64,000 nt of DNA. Origin: Megalonaias nervosa (lineage: Eukaryota; Mollusca; Bivalvia; Unionida; Unionidae). The DNA is taken from NCBI GenBank assembly GCA_016617855.1, contig JAECUM010009484.1, forward strand, positions 27,397-91,396, written 5' to 3'. The notes beneath the pieces were generated by a model, which made no database searches, had not been told where the DNA came from, and saw nothing but the letters and a program-made list of their open reading frames with translations. Shown here one piece after another: positions 12,029-24,500 of this stretch. Numbering within the stretch: position 1 is the first letter of the stretch; the number at the start of each line of letters is the position of its first letter. A program made the translations under genes and the position numbers.

Positions 12029-13199
12029 TTATTTCTCTGGAGGAAGTACGGGGATGATCTTTTTGTTGGTAGGTCTGGAGTCACCTTGAGAACATGGAGC
12101 AGTTTCTTCTGCATCCATGCTCTCAATGTCTGCAAACCTGTTATAGAGTTTAATGGAGTCATCTGACCCCTTTTGCTGCCTATTTACTTGAGATTTGCTT
12201 TTATTCCTTGGTGGTAGGGTATTATTGACAGTTGTCTGAGTAGATGCCGTGTTTTTCTGTGCTTGGTAATGGGGTGTTTTACAGCTTGATGTTGAATCGG
12301 GTGGATCTGTCTGTGTCTGAGCGTCCCTGGTTGTTTTGGGATTGTTTTTCACTACAGTGCAGAAGGATGGGCCAGGAAGGGACGTTTTCGCCTGTACAAT
12401 TTTTCTGGCCTCTGGATAGGGGCTGTTAGATGTGTATTTTACCCTCTGTATTTCTTTCTCCTGTTTCCAGGTATCACAATCCTTGGAATTGGCGTGGTGC
12501 TCCATTCCACAGTTGACACAATGCGGAGTGGCTCTACATTGAGAATCCTGGTGAGAATGGTCTCCGCATCGGCCACATACATGGCATTTTTGAGTAGCGG
12601 TCTTCATGATGACCATATTTCATGATGACCATATTTCTGACACTCATAGCGTCGATGGGGGTTCGGACTGTATATCGCAACCTTCACTTGCAAAAAGCTA
12701 ACTTTGACCACTCTGGGTACTGTTGGTTTGTTGAAGGGTACAGTGGTGTTGGTATCCTGTAGAATGCTGTTACGTTTAATACGTATTCTACGGACTGCAG
12801 TGACACCTTCGATTTTCATCCCTTCAATGATATTTTTGTCGCTACTCAGGCCAAGTCACGAAAGCGAATCACGCCTTTGGTCGTATTGAGTGTTGTGTGG
12901 GCGAATGAGGTGACTGGAATATCGAATAAAGTTTTCAATTTCTCGACATTTTCTATTTGACCTTGTCGCTCACACTCAGAAGAAGGAAGCCCAAGTTCAA
13001 CTTTTTAACACGTTTTGGTGTGCCGATCGATCCCGTTATTGTCTTTTCAATCACAAAGGGAGAGAGTTCCGTAAGCGGTTTTGAGATATCTTTAGACTGT
13101 ATAACCATGAAGCATGGAAATGACTCCACAATGCATAGTTCGTCATCTTAGTCAGATCCAGTTTTCGTTGGTTTATTTAGATTTTTTTGGAATTCTCCA
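12029..13199 (-). pseudogene. LINE ORF1 (gag-like) with zinc knuckles
   Basis: Frames 12029-12616 and 12604-12819 contain CxxC-type knuckles: CQKYGHH, CHVCGRCGDH and CRATPHCVNCGMEHH. This is the typical C-terminal CCHC block of ORF1 in I-group LINEs, which binds LINE RNA. The N-terminal part (12820-13175) is readable but cut by stops. A first ATG lies at 13199. A frame change occurs at 12604-12616 between two knuckles. Confidence 0.78.
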
Positions 13200-13745
13200 T
13201 GTTGGTTTGGTTAAAATTCAGCACCCGTGCCCCTTGCCCACTAAGGGGACACTTTTCAAGTGCCAGGGATACGTAGACGTTATACCCAGTAGGCAGAATC
13301 ACCTCCTGATTATATCTTACCGGATGTAAGATATACTCAGTCGGTAAAATTACCTCCCAATTGACCCGTTAAGCCACCGCCTTCTAAGACGTGGGAAAGG
13401 GAAAGTTAAAGGGATAGAATGTAGGGGCAACGGTGGTATCAAGAGATACAAAGAGAAAGATGAAGAAAGTGAGCGAGTAAATAAAAACTTCCTAGGGCTC
13501 GGCGTGACCAGCCGATTTCTCAGAACCGGGCCCATCCCGACTACCCGTCTAGAAGAAGAAGAGGCCAAAGCAGTGTATTGCATCGGAAGGACTCTGCTCA
13601 ACTATCAGGATCCTTTCCTCCCCCGACACGGGATGCAACCCACGGCAAACAGGTTTCCTCTACTTAGACGCCTCTTACGATACGTGGTAAGGACACGTCG
13701 GGCAAATTCTACAACCCCAGACCCACAAGGGGATTATTTGTTTTC

Positions 13746-14454
13746 GAGATAGAAACATGTGCATAAGAAGACTTATGACGGCCCCATACTTGCTGGATTA
13801 TACGTGAACATGGATCAATAAGTGGTCAATACATTAGTGTCTACGATTCGATCAGATATGCAAGCCCCTCTCTCCCTTCCTTTCAAAGAATAGCAGAATC
13901 AATTTTCGATTACTTGATTGTGGCTTTACAGCGCACCAGCAATTTAAATCTGAATGAATTTTTGTTCCAAATAATCTGCTCATTAAAACAACTGTTTCTG
14001 TATTGTATTGTATGAAATTAGAATAGAGGTGCTCATTCATTTGCAAAAGATTCAAAAATAATCTATCTGAATCAATTTGTTTTGTTCATATTTCGGGAGG
14101 AAATATATGAACCAACAGCCATTTTAAAGTCCTGCTATCCGCGACTTTCTTCCAAGGTCGTCCACTGGACACGCAGAGGATGAGACTAGAGATCATGAAA
14201 ACATCTGCTGTCTTGATAAGTAGACAAATGCTGTTTGCCGACAGTATGGAGAAAATTCAGCTCCAAGAAAACATTAGGTTTGCCATGGAGATTAACTTCC
14301 ATGAAGAATGTGCTTGTGATCTGGGAAGTCCTAACCAAGAGTTTTTTGCCTTCGTTACAAGGTTTAAAGAGAGGATGCTCACCTACCAAGGTCAAGAAAC
14401 AGTGCTGCCAAGCAAAGACGAATACATAGCACGTCATAATTATTAAAACGTGTA
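13746..14454. other. Stretch without a supported gene
   Basis: One 88-residue frame at 14180-14446 has no recognisable domain and an equally long antisense shadow. Nothing else is visible. Confidence 0.4.
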
Positions 14455-14568
14455 TGAACCTGATCTTGGGTACAAGTACGTCGGAGATTTGGTGTTATAT
14501 AGACACATATGTGTCTAGAAATGAAGCCTTCTATTTTGTGGCCTCTGCCACTTATATGATTGATTGAT
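14455..14568 (-). mobile_element. LINE endonuclease scrap
   Basis: The bases match the endonuclease segment of copy 1b near 8875-8990 (GTTATATAGACACA and the following block). It is a short isolated fragment directly before the next LINE 3' tail. Confidence 0.6.
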
Positions 14569-17382
14569 TCTAATTTTACGGTGTTTGATTGATTGATTGA
14601 TTTTATTTTTACGGCGCACCAGCACTGTTAGGCTATCTAGCGCCATACAAAAGATTATATCTTTCATCATTTAAAAGTGGTAAAAGGTTTGGTATCGACC
14701 AGCGATACGAAACCAAACAGTTGAGGGTAAAACGAGAAAATGGTAATGGTGATAAATGAAGTTTCGCGATCAACAGGGAGTACAAATGATGTATGACAAC
14801 TAAAACAGATGAAAGGTAATTAAAATCTAACGACGGTATATGTAGCACATAAAACTGTTCAAGGTGATAGCATACAAGCTATAGCTTATGACAAATATTT
14901 ACTTCCTTCAGGAAGTCTATAATATAAGAAACGCTAACTGTATCAAAGAGCTCCCTAATGTCATGCACATTGTAATAATGATTACGCGTAGGTTGGAGGT
15001 CGAAACACTCCAACATAATGTGCTTAACGGTGAATGGTTCATTGCAAGATACGCACTCTGGTGGGTCTTCTCCTTTTAGAATGTGCGAGTGGGTTATATA
15101 CGTATGACCAATTCGAATTCTTGCAATGACTACCTCCTCCCTACGGATGTTTCTGTAGAAACGAGTCCATTCTCCTAGGGTTATCTTGATTGCATGAAGT
15201 TTATTATCCATTGCATCATTCCATGATGCCTGCCACTTCTGACGTAAACATCCTTTGATACTACGTTTAAAATCAGTATACGGTATTTTAAAATCAGATG
15301 GTTCATGGGATAGAGCCGTTTAGCAGCGTGATCTGCTTTTTCATTACTTTTAATGCCAATATGACTGGGTAACCAACAGTATACTATATTGTGGGAGGTA
15401 CTCAGCTTTGTATTTTTGAGAATAGTGGTTAATAATGGGTTCTCTAGTTTTCTATTGTGTACTGACTGAAGTACTGATAGTGAATCGGAGAAGATGATGC
15501 TATACAAAATACGTTTGTTTTAAATATCCTGCAAAACAAGGTCTATTGCTCTGATTTCGGCTGAAAAAATCGATGTACCATTTGGCAAGCGAACTTTTGT
15601 TGTGTTTTCCACTAACGAAGGCTGCAGCAGCCTTTTCCTCATCTTTTGATCCATCAGTATAAATTCTTGTGTAGTTTTCAAATTGGTTGAGGAGTTCATG
15701 ATAAGTGTTGTGGAAGATGGAAGGGTTTATCTCCGATTTGTTTCCATCGTGTAACGTAAAAAGTACTTTTGGTTGTTGAAGTAGGTTTTCTGAATTTTTG
15801 AAAGATCAATTTTGGTACTGTCAAGGTATGGTAATATTCTAATGCCAAAGGTAGGTGTGGCGTTTGGCTTATTTTCGTACAAGGTATTGTATTTGGGTTC
15901 AAAAACAGCCGAAAAAGCAGGGTTCAGAGGGTTTGATCATAATTTGAGAGCATACTGTGCGGAAAGCTTTTCTCTACGATGTGATAAAGGTGGTTCGTTC
16001 GCTTCAACGAGTGGGCTTTCATACTGGGATGTCTTAAATGCTCCCAGAGCGAGTCTTATTCCCAGATGATGAATTGGGTCAAGCATCTTCAAATAGGACT
16101 TCCTAGCTGAACCATAAAAAACGCAACCATAGTCTAGTTTCGAGCAAATAAACGTTCTATATAAACTGAATATGACTTTTCTATCAGCACCCCAGTCAGT
16201 GGGCGCTACTACTTTAAGTAAATCTAGAGATTTCAAGCATTTAGCTTTCAAATTCTTCAGGTGAGGAATAAAAGTCAGTTTTCTGTCGAAGATTATACCT
16301 AAAAACTTTGTTTCCTCAACAACTGGAATAGGTGTTCCGTCCAGCGTGAGTTTAGGTTCATCATGTCTTCGTATGACAGAAATGCATACGTACTCTTTTT
16401 GATTTCGAGAATTTGAAACCGTTAGTATTGGCCCAGTTCTGAATCTTGTTGATATTTTGCTGAAGTTGTCTTTCAATTGTATGCATGTGCTTTGATCGAT
16501 AACATATTAGAAAGTCATCAACGTATCAGGAGCAATCCACACCAGGTGCCAGACACTTGGTGATGATATTAATTTTTATGTTCAAAAGCGTCACAGATAA
16601 AATACTGCCCTGGGGCACACCCATCTCTTGATCGTGCATATCAGTGAGGGTGGAGCCCACTCGTACCTTGAACTCCCTGTCTGACAGACGTTTGATATGA
16701 AAGAGGGATTGCGGCCTTTTAGACCCTGGTCGTGCAGGTCATTTAGTATTCCGTACTTCCATGTCGTGTCATAGACCTTTTCTAAGTCAAAGAAAACCGG
16801 TAATAAGTGTTCCTTCTTAATGAAAGAATCGCGAATAAATGTTTCCAGTCTAACCAGATGATCACTGGTACTACGACCATAACGAAAGCCACTTTGGAAA
16901 GGAGATATTAAATTGTTGATTTCCAAATACCATACAAGCCGAGAATTGATCATTCGTTCCATTGTTTTGCATACGCAGCTAGTCAGTGATATGGGTCTAT
17001 AGTTGGTAGGATCTGCGTTATCTTTGCCTGGTTTGGGAATTGGCATTACTGTTGCTTCTTTCCAAATATTTGGTACATTGCCAGTAATCCATAATCATTG
17101 AAGATTTCGTGTAGAACTGTTAATAATGGTTCTGGAGGGTGTTTCAAAAACTGGCAATGTATATCGTCAGTCCCTGAGGATGGATCACAAGACTTGTTCA
17201 AAGATTCCATAAGCTACGACAATGAAAACGGTTCGTCATAACTCTAGGAGTCATTCGATGTGAATTTTAACCGTGTCTTTTCTTTTTGAGCTTTTAATCT
17301 TCGGAAAGCTTCTGAATAATTAGACGATGAGGAATTTTTACACAAACAATCAGCAAGTATATTAGTTATTTCGTGTTTGGAA
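14569..17382 (-). mobile_element. LINE copy 2
   Basis: The 3' tail is a GATT/AATC repeat with the common 3' UTR, followed on the minus strand by RNase H and reverse transcriptase. The 5' end stops at about 17382, directly at the GGTT tail of the next copy. Its 5' portion (from about 16600) is almost identical to 19600-20380 of copy 4, including this junction, so the array was duplicated or converted. Confidence 0.85.
14879..17046 (-). pseudogene. LINE ORF2: reverse transcriptase and RNase H (copy 2)
   Basis: Frames at 16591-17046 (NYRPISLTSC, FQSGFRYGRS, VFFDLEKVYDT), 15937-16476 (thumb, LDYGCVFYG), 15181-15507 (IIFSDSLSVLQS, WLPSHIGIKSNEKAD) and 14879-15211 (cysteine tail) give the full ORF2 C-terminal order. 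Breaks occur at each boundary, including the loss of the YxDD-bearing frame near 16500-16600. Confidence 0.82.
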
Positions 17383-17549
17383 TTGGTTGGTTGGTTGGTT
17401 GGTTGCTTATATTTTTACGCCGCACCAGCACTGTTAGGCAATTTAGCGCCATACAAAATGTTATATCTTGGATCATTTTAAAAGTGGTAAAAGGTTTTGT
17501 ATCGACCAGCGATACGAAACCAAACAGTTGAAAGTAAAACGATAAATTC
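17383..17549 (-). mobile_element. LINE copy 3, 3' end only
   Basis: A GGTT run is followed by the 3' UTR block GCACCAGCACTGTTAGGC and the hairpin TATCGACCAGCGATAC, then ends near 17549. It is a strongly 5'-truncated insertion, repeated in the same context at 20380-20513. Confidence 0.75.
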
Positions 17550-20379
17550 GTTGGTTGATTGCATTTTTACGGCGCACCAGCACTGTTAGGCTATTTAGCG
17601 CCATACAAAAAAAGGTTATACCTTTGATCATTTTAAAAGTGGTAAAAGGTTTCGTATCGACCAGCGATGCAAAACCAAACAGTTGAAAGTAAAACGATAA
17701 AATGCTAACGGTGGTAAATAAATAAAGCTTCTGGTTCAACGGGGAGTGTAAATGGTGTATGATAATGAAAACAGATAAAAGGTAATTAAAATTTAGGGAC
17801 GGTATATATAGCACATAAAACTGCTGAAGGTAATAGCATAAAAGCTATAGCTTATGATAAATGTTTACTGCCTTCAGGAAGTCAATAATACAACTCACGC
17901 TCACTGTATCAAAGAGCTCCCTAATGTCATTCACATTGTAATACCGATCGCGCGTAGGTTGGAGGTCGAAACACTCCGACATAAAGTGCTTAACGGTGAA
18001 TGGTTCATTGCAAGAAATGCACTCAGTTGGGTCTTCTCCTTTTAGTATGCCGGAGTGGGTTAAATAAATATGACCAATTCGAATTCTTGCAATGACTACC
18101 TCCTCGCTACGGACCGCTCTGTAGGAAGGAGTCCATTCTCCTAGGGTTGGCTTGATGGCATGAAGTTTGTTATTCACGGCATCATTCGATGATGCTGCCA
18201 TTTCTGATGTAAAGATTCTTTGATACTACGTTTAAAATCAGTTTACGGTATTTTAAAATCAGATGGTTCTAGGAATAGGGCCATTTTAGCAGCGCGGTTT
18301 GCTTTTCCATTACCTTTAATGCCAATATGGCTGGGTAACCAACAGTATACTATATTGTGGGAGGTACTCAGCTTAGTATGTTTCAGGTGAATATTGGCTA
18401 ATAATGGGTTCTCCAGTTTTCTATCATGTAGCGACTGAAGTACTGATAGTGAGTCGGAGAAGATGATGCTGTTTCAAATATGCTTATTTTCAATATATTG
18501 CAAAGCAAGGTCTATTGCTCTGATTTCGGCTGAAAAAAATTGATGTACCATTTGGCAAGCGAACTTTAGTTGTGTGTTTTCCACTAACGAAGGCTGCAGC
18601 AGGTTTTTCCTCATCTTTTGATCCATCAGTGTAAATTCTTGTGTAGTTTTCAAATTGGGCTAGGAGTTCGTGATAAGAGTTGTGGAAGATGGAAGTGTTT
18701 GTCTCCGATCTTTTTGCATCGTTTAACGTAAAAAGTACTTTTTGTTATTGAAGTAGCCAGGGAGATATTTCGGAGATAGACGTTTTCTGAATTTTTGAAA
18801 GATCAATTTTGGTACTGTCAAGGCATGGTAATATTCTAATGCCAAAGGTAGGTGTGGCGTTTTGTTTATTTTTGTACAAGGTTTTGTATTTGGGTTGAAA
18901 ATCAGCCGAAAAGCAGGGTTCAGATGGTTTGATCTTAATTTGAGGGTATACTATGCGGAAGTTTTTCTCTACGTTGTGATAATGGTGGTTCGTTCGCTTC
19001 AACGAGTAGGCTTTCACACGGGGATGTCATAAATGCTCCCAGGGCAAGTCTTATCCCTGATTATGAATTAGGTCAAGCATCTTCAAATAGGACTTCCTAG
19101 CTGAACCATAAACAACGCAACCATAGTCTAGTTTCGAGCAAATAAACGTTCTATGTAAACTGAGTATGTTTCTATCAGCACCCCAGTCAGTGTTCGCTAC
19201 TACTTTAAGTAAATCTAGAGATTTCAAGCATTCAGCTTTCAAATTCTTCAGGTGAGGAATAAAAGTCAGTTTTTTGTCGAAGATTATACCTAAAAACTTT
19301 GTTTCCTCAACAAATGTAATAGGTGTTCCGTCCAGCGTGAGTTTAGGTTCATCATGATGTCTTCGTAACTGACAGTAAATGCATATATAAAGTCTTTGAT
19401 TTCGAGAATTTGAAAACGTTAGTACTGCCCCAATTTTGAATCATGTTGATATTTTCCTGAAGTTGTCTTTCAATTGTATGCATGTGCTTTGACCGGGAAC
19501 ATATTAGAAAGTCATCAACATACAAAGAGCAATACACACCAGGAGCCAGACACCTGGTGATGCTATTTACTTTTATGTTGAAAAGCGTCACCGATAAAAT
19601 ACAGCCCTGGGGCACACCCATCTCTTGATCGTGCATTTCAGAGAGGGTGGAGCCCACTCGTACCTTGAATTCCCTGTCTGACAGCAAGTTTGATATGAAA
19701 GAGGGCAGAGGTCCTTTTAGACCCAGATCGTGCAGGTCAGTTAGTATTCCGAACTTCCATGTTGTGTCATAGGCCTTTTCTAAGTCAAAGAAAACCGGTA
19801 ATAAGTGTTCCTTCTTAATGAAAGCGTCGCGAATAAATGTTTCCAGTCTAACCAGATGATGACTGGTACTACGACCATAACGAAAGCCACTTTGGAAAGG
19901 AGATATTAAATTGTTGATTTCCAAATACCATACAAGCCGAGAATTGACCATTCGTTCCATTGTTTTACATACGCAGCTAGTCAGTGATATGGGTCTATAG
20001 TTGGTAGGATCTGCGTTATCTTTGCCTGGTTTGGGAATTGGCATTACTGTTGCTTCTTTCCAAATATTTGGTACATTGCCAGTAATCCATAATCATTGAA
20101 GATTTCGTGTAGAACTGTTAATAATGGTTCTGGAAGGTGTTTCAAAAACTGGCAATGTATATCGTCAGTCCCTGAGGATGTATCACGAGACTTGTTCAAA
20201 GATTCCATAAGCTACGACAATGAAAACGGTTCGTCATAACTCTAGGAGTCATTCGATGTGAATTTTAACCGTGTCTTTTCTTTTTGAGCTTTTAATCTTC
20301 GGAAAGCTTCTGAATAATTAGACGATGAGGAATTTTTACACAAACAATCAGCAAGTATATTAGTTATTTCGTGTTTGGA
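17550..20379 (-). mobile_element. LINE copy 4
   Basis: Same structure as copy 2: a short GGTTGATT tail, 3' UTR, RNase H and reverse transcriptase on the minus strand, ending at the next GGTT run at 20380. The 3' half differs from copy 2 at roughly one base in ten by eye, but the 5' half is nearly identical. Confidence 0.85.
17845..20044 (-). pseudogene. LINE ORF2: reverse transcriptase and RNase H (copy 4)
   Basis: The 230-residue frame at 19352-20044 is the best preserved palm in the window: NYRPISLTSC, VFFDLEKAYDT, GVPQGCILS and the catalytic SLYVDDFL box. Thumb (19051-19242), RNase H (18500-18700 in broken frames) and the cysteine tail (17845-18201) follow. Several shifts make it inactive. 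Confidence 0.84.
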
Positions 20380-20513
20380 ATTGGTTGGTTGGTTGGTTGG
20401 TTGCTTATATTTTTACGCCGCACCAGCACTGTTAGGCAATTTAGCGCCATACAAAAGGTTATATCTTGGATCATTTTAAAAGTGGTAAAAGGTTTTGTAT
20501 CGACCAGCGATAC
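20380..20513 (-). mobile_element. LINE copy 5, 3' end only, cut by element A
   Basis: The GGTT run and 3' UTR are the same as in copy 3, but the sequence stops at CGACCAGCGATAC where the terminal repeat of element A begins (20514). Confidence 0.78.
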
Positions 20514-21050
20514 AGTAGTAAAGGAAAAGGCCGATTCTAGCCCAACGCATCCAATTCCCCCACCCCCCTCCCCCTCCCCCGAATCGGCTCTTCCCTTACT
20601 GCTACCCCCTTACTCCCACCCCTTACTCCCCACCCCCTCTCAACCAGGTTTCTAACCCAAACCCCTTTTTTTTCTCTACTACTACTCCCACCCTCTAAAC
20701 AAATACACATTTCCCCTCTACCCATAAACTTCAACTACGTTACCTAATAAGGTATATATAGCCACTTGTTTACCTAATAAGGAAGTCAGGTACACAGGTA
20801 ACATATCAAACATAACTATTGCATGAGTCACAGACATCGCGTGATTATACGTAATTTTTCAGAACGTAATGCGCATGCGTAGAATGTTCTCGAACTAGAC
20901 TGAGTGCAGTATATAAAAGGCAAAACGTGCTTTATAAATCAGTCTGCAGGAGTTTGACCAGTACGAAAGATCATGCAGAAATTATTATACTTGTGATATT
21001 TTTAACGTTTGGGTGGATATTCACAAAGCGAGAAAGGTAAGTGATATTAT
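20514..21050 (+). repeat. Left terminal inverted repeat of element A
   Basis: The reverse complement is at 35949-36460. The outer part has a long pyrimidine-rich tract (20553-20700). A GTTACCTAATAAGG unit follows, then a promoter and splice donor. Compared with the right copy it lacks one roughly 70-base tandem unit around TTACCTAATAAGGAAGTC and has a 10-base insertion after position 20993. Confidence 0.93.
20912..20972 (+). promoter_or_regulatory. Inward core promoter in left repeat: TATA, Inr, DPE
   Basis: TATAAAAGG lies at 20912-20920. TCAGTCT (arthropod-style initiator) is at 20939-20945 with the A at 20941, 29 bases after the first T of the TATA box. AGATC, a perfect downstream promoter element, sits at 20968-20972, exactly +28 to +32. 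A splice donor AAAG|GTAAGT follows at 21033-21042. The same set occurs mirrored in the right repeat. Confidence 0.75.
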
Positions 21051-21503
21051 CTATATCTCATTACCAATGATTAATTTTTCTACTGTTGAAATTAAAAATA
21101 TTTCATTATCACGATTATAGAGACTAAATTTTACTTTACCGCTCACACAACGACGGGACTCAAACAAATCTTTTATTTGAGGTTTGTTAAGAGGATATTT
21201 TTTATCGATAAAATATATTTTTGATGTATCAAGATCAATTGTAAGTTTCGTATATTTTTGTTGGCTGATTGGATTATGAAAGTTTTTAAATTCCGCTAGC
21301 AACCTTTGATACAATTGTTCGAGGTAATTGAAATACTCGCTGTCATCAGATCTGATAAGCGAAAGTTTTAGCTTGTCATGAGTTCCACTAAAACATATAC
21401 CTGATGTTTCATTGTTAATTTCAACTGTCAATTGTTTGCCGTCCATCATTAGATATTTGATCTTGCTATTGTAGCTATTTGTCATTGTCAAATTTTCAAA
21501 CAT
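21051..21503 (-). CDS. Unknown protein at the left end of element A
   Basis: An intact frame of 150 residues, downstream of the polymerase gene on the same strand and abutting the left terminal repeat. It is rich in Lys, Ile and Asn with alternating hydrophobic residues but no motif, membrane segment or cysteine pattern that I recognise. The motif AATTTTATCTAA lies 13 bases before the start (21516-21527), as in other element A genes, which supports it as a real gene. Function unknown. Confidence 0.65.
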   Translation of the reverse strand: MFENLTMTNSYNSKIKYLMMDGKQLTVEINNETSGICFSGTHDKLKLSLIRSDDSEYFNYLEQLYQRLLAEFKNFHNPISQQKYTKLTIDLDTSKIYFIDKKYPLNKPQIKDLFESRRCVSGKVKFSLYNRDNEIFLISTVEKLIIGNEI

Positions 21504-21527
21504 TATTTTATAAGTTTAGATAAAATT

Positions 21528-24500
21528 TCAGTTGGAAAAGATAATGTTAAGTATAGATCTATCATCATGACAATACCCAAGTGCAAATGTATCTACCCCA
21601 TTCTCACAATAACGTTTGTCATCAAAATTACTCAATCCGCGTTTGATAATAACATCTGTTTCGAGTTTATGATGTTTCGCTCGAATAGCCATTGCTCTTA
21701 TAAAACTAACACCGCCGCGAGCGCCATCAGCGTCGAGTGCGTATTTATAATCATCAAATTTCATAAATTTTTTAATGAAATCGCGAGGCAGACCTTTTGC
21801 TTTTTTCGTTATTTTATTATTATCTAACAATACGGCGTACATTTTACTGCGCAATCCGATAAAGTATTTGATGATGTTCGAGTTCATTTCATCTTTGAAC
21901 TTACCAATAACCTTTTTATTTGTATCGTCATGAAATTTACTGTCACGTGGGTAATCGGAAAGATCAAACAGATGTCGATTATCGTATATATCATGATAGA
22001 CGTCCTCACATTCGATTTCGTACACGAGCGAATCAGTATCAGTAAACAACAGTCTACTAGCCGGCCATTGATTTTTAACAAAATTATAATGAAAATCGTA
22101 CATGAGCCACTTTGATAAATCTAACACAGAAGCTCCAACGTAGATCGGTTTGTTTAGTTTTAGATTTGTTTTTCTTCTTTGTATCGCAACAAGATTCTCA
22201 TTAAAAATTTTCATGCTGACAAAATCATCGTCTGACACAAGTTTGTTTCTGCGATTGATATCATTAACTAGCTCGATATTTTTGCGTTTCCTAATATTTT
22301 CCATCGTCTTACCAAAAACGGAATTGTTCATGAGTTTAAAGAAGTTTTTCTCAAAATCAGTTTTTGCTGCAGCTCTTCTTGAAGTGTTCGAGTTAATATA
22401 ACCTTTCATCCAAGGTGATTGATTAAATTTTAGTACACGATGAACTTTTCTCAACATAAGACCAGCATCTACTGCTTGTTTTAAAACTTTGTAATGTAAA
22501 ACATAATTTTTTTTATCGAGTAAATTTGGTACTAGCTTTTTGACCATAGAATTTTGTCTTGGTAATGCTGACGCCTGTTGTTTTGCAGATAATAAACTAT
22601 AATCTATGACCATCGATTCTGCGCAGAAAGGATAATCGTTATGTAGATTGTGTAGCGAAGTTGGATAATCGAGATCAACTTCAACGAAGTACGAAACATC
22701 GTTGGGTATCTTTTTTTCTGTCTCTGATAGAAATTGATCAGCTGTGATCCAATGAAATCCGCCAAAAGGCATTGGTTCGGCCATAGAATAACCGTATAAA
22801 TTATTATAATCTAGATAAACTATATACTTCGAAGGAAGATTAGGATTATACTCTTTTAAATATTTGTTGTTTGCTTCAGCATATTTCTTCGTTATCACGC
22901 TAATACCGCCTCTGATACCTTTTTCGATAAAATTGAACATATCAACGTCAGTCAGTAATTCTAACCTTACCTTGCTAAACTTTAGTAGAGAATCCCAAGA
23001 CAACCCCGGGGCAGAATAATACCAGCAGGGATCTAATCCGTAATTATTATAACTTACTTCTCGAAAGCTTTCAAAAACATCTGCTAATAATAACACGTCA
23101 GTTTTCAAGTATAAATCATGATAATCACCAAACGTCTCACAATCAAATTCTTTCCAGATATTTTGTGTATATTTATACTCGTCATCGGTTATATTTTCAT
23201 TTTTAAGTTGTGAGTAAAATTTGTCTTTGTCAGGTAAAGATGTTTCATCAAATTTACTCCAGTCGTCGAGATATTCGTATGGAAATACTCCTTTTTTAGC
23301 TAGCAGATTAAATTTATCCCCAAAACAGTCTCGTAGGTTATCAAACTTACTACAACCTTTGACAAGCTCATCTAATGATGCTGGCATAAACTGCAGGCTG
23401 TCAATAAAACGCAATTTACCTAGCGTAACTATCATATACTTTTCAAAATTATTTGGAATGCATTTGATGATGTTATCGAGTTTTAGATGAGATTTTATGT
23501 CAGAATCACCAAAAGCTTCTACGATAATGTGACTATCATATCCTCGAAAGTTGTGAAGAATAACTGGAATAAAATCTGGAGCATGAAATTTTAAATTACA
23601 TTGATCATGAGCCGCTCCTCGGTACTGTCCGGTCAAATGACAATGGTCATGTACTTTATTATCCCTGACGTTGTCAGGACTAAAAGCTTTTTCACAAATA
23701 TAACAAATTTCTGCTTGTTCATGATCAGATTCTTGCTGAGGTGTTAATTTCATCATTAGAGTTACTCTTTTCAAACGAGCAAATATATTATCAACTTCGC
23801 TGATCAACTGCTTGAGAAGCCAATATAATTTAATTGGTTTAGATAACCTCGAATCAGTACAACAAACTATCTTATACGCTACTCCGCACGGAACATGATT
23901 TTGAGTTTTTCTTGTACTCGATTGATTAGGATTATTTTCTACGCCAAGTACAGGTTGAAGTAAACATTCAAAATCAGCGTATATGACGAAAGGAATTTTT
24001 AGTTTGTGATTGTGATTGACAAACTGTAATAAACTATTTTCTTTGGACGGCATTGTTATTCGTTGTACATCACTACAGTACTGCAAATGCTTTTGTAATT
24101 TTTCATTGTCATTACAACCGTGCAAGCAGCGATAACAAAAGAACGTTTTCTTCTTTCGTTTATTATACTGTCCGCCAACTAGTCCATTAAAGTTTTTGAT
24201 CCAAACATAATGATTTTTATAAAACAGTAAATTTATAATCGATTGTGAAGCTTTATCTGAAATATATCTTGGATATACGTTTTCTTTTTCATCTAGTCCG
24301 AAAACGTTAATCGAAATATTATTTTGCTTTTCAAACTTTGGTATTTGATTTTCTACCACTGGAAAGTCAATATCTTTAAAATTTAATCTTAACACGTGAC
24401 TAATATACTTCTCAACGCGATCAGCGTGTTTTTCTGCTGGAAATAGTGCGGAAAGAACAGCCCATTGGAAACATTTGTTATCAACATTTTTCACGTTTAT

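Larger units (their letters stand above)
7848..13745 (-). mobile_element. LINE copy 1b with ORF1 and 5' UTR, split by a hAT
   Basis: This copy runs on the minus strand from reverse transcriptase (7848-8434) through endonuclease (8780-9294 and 11842-11966) to ORF1 (12029-13199) and a GC-rich leader to about 13745. The leader frames at 13350-13752 overlap on both strands and look like 5' UTR. Its 3' half is missing: the reverse transcriptase is cut at 7848 where copy 1a begins. A hAT element (9295-11841) interrupts the endonuclease. Confidence 0.75.

Noticed and set aside
13350..13752. Arg/Pro-rich frames on both strands
   Set aside because: Best explained as the LINE 5' UTR; neither has a domain.
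14180..14446. 88-residue frame
   Set aside because: Antisense frame of equal length and no recognisable domain.
20371..20734. Proline-rich frame and its antisense Gly/Arg-rich frame
   Set aside because: Both lie across the pyrimidine tract of the left terminal repeat and the LINE junction.
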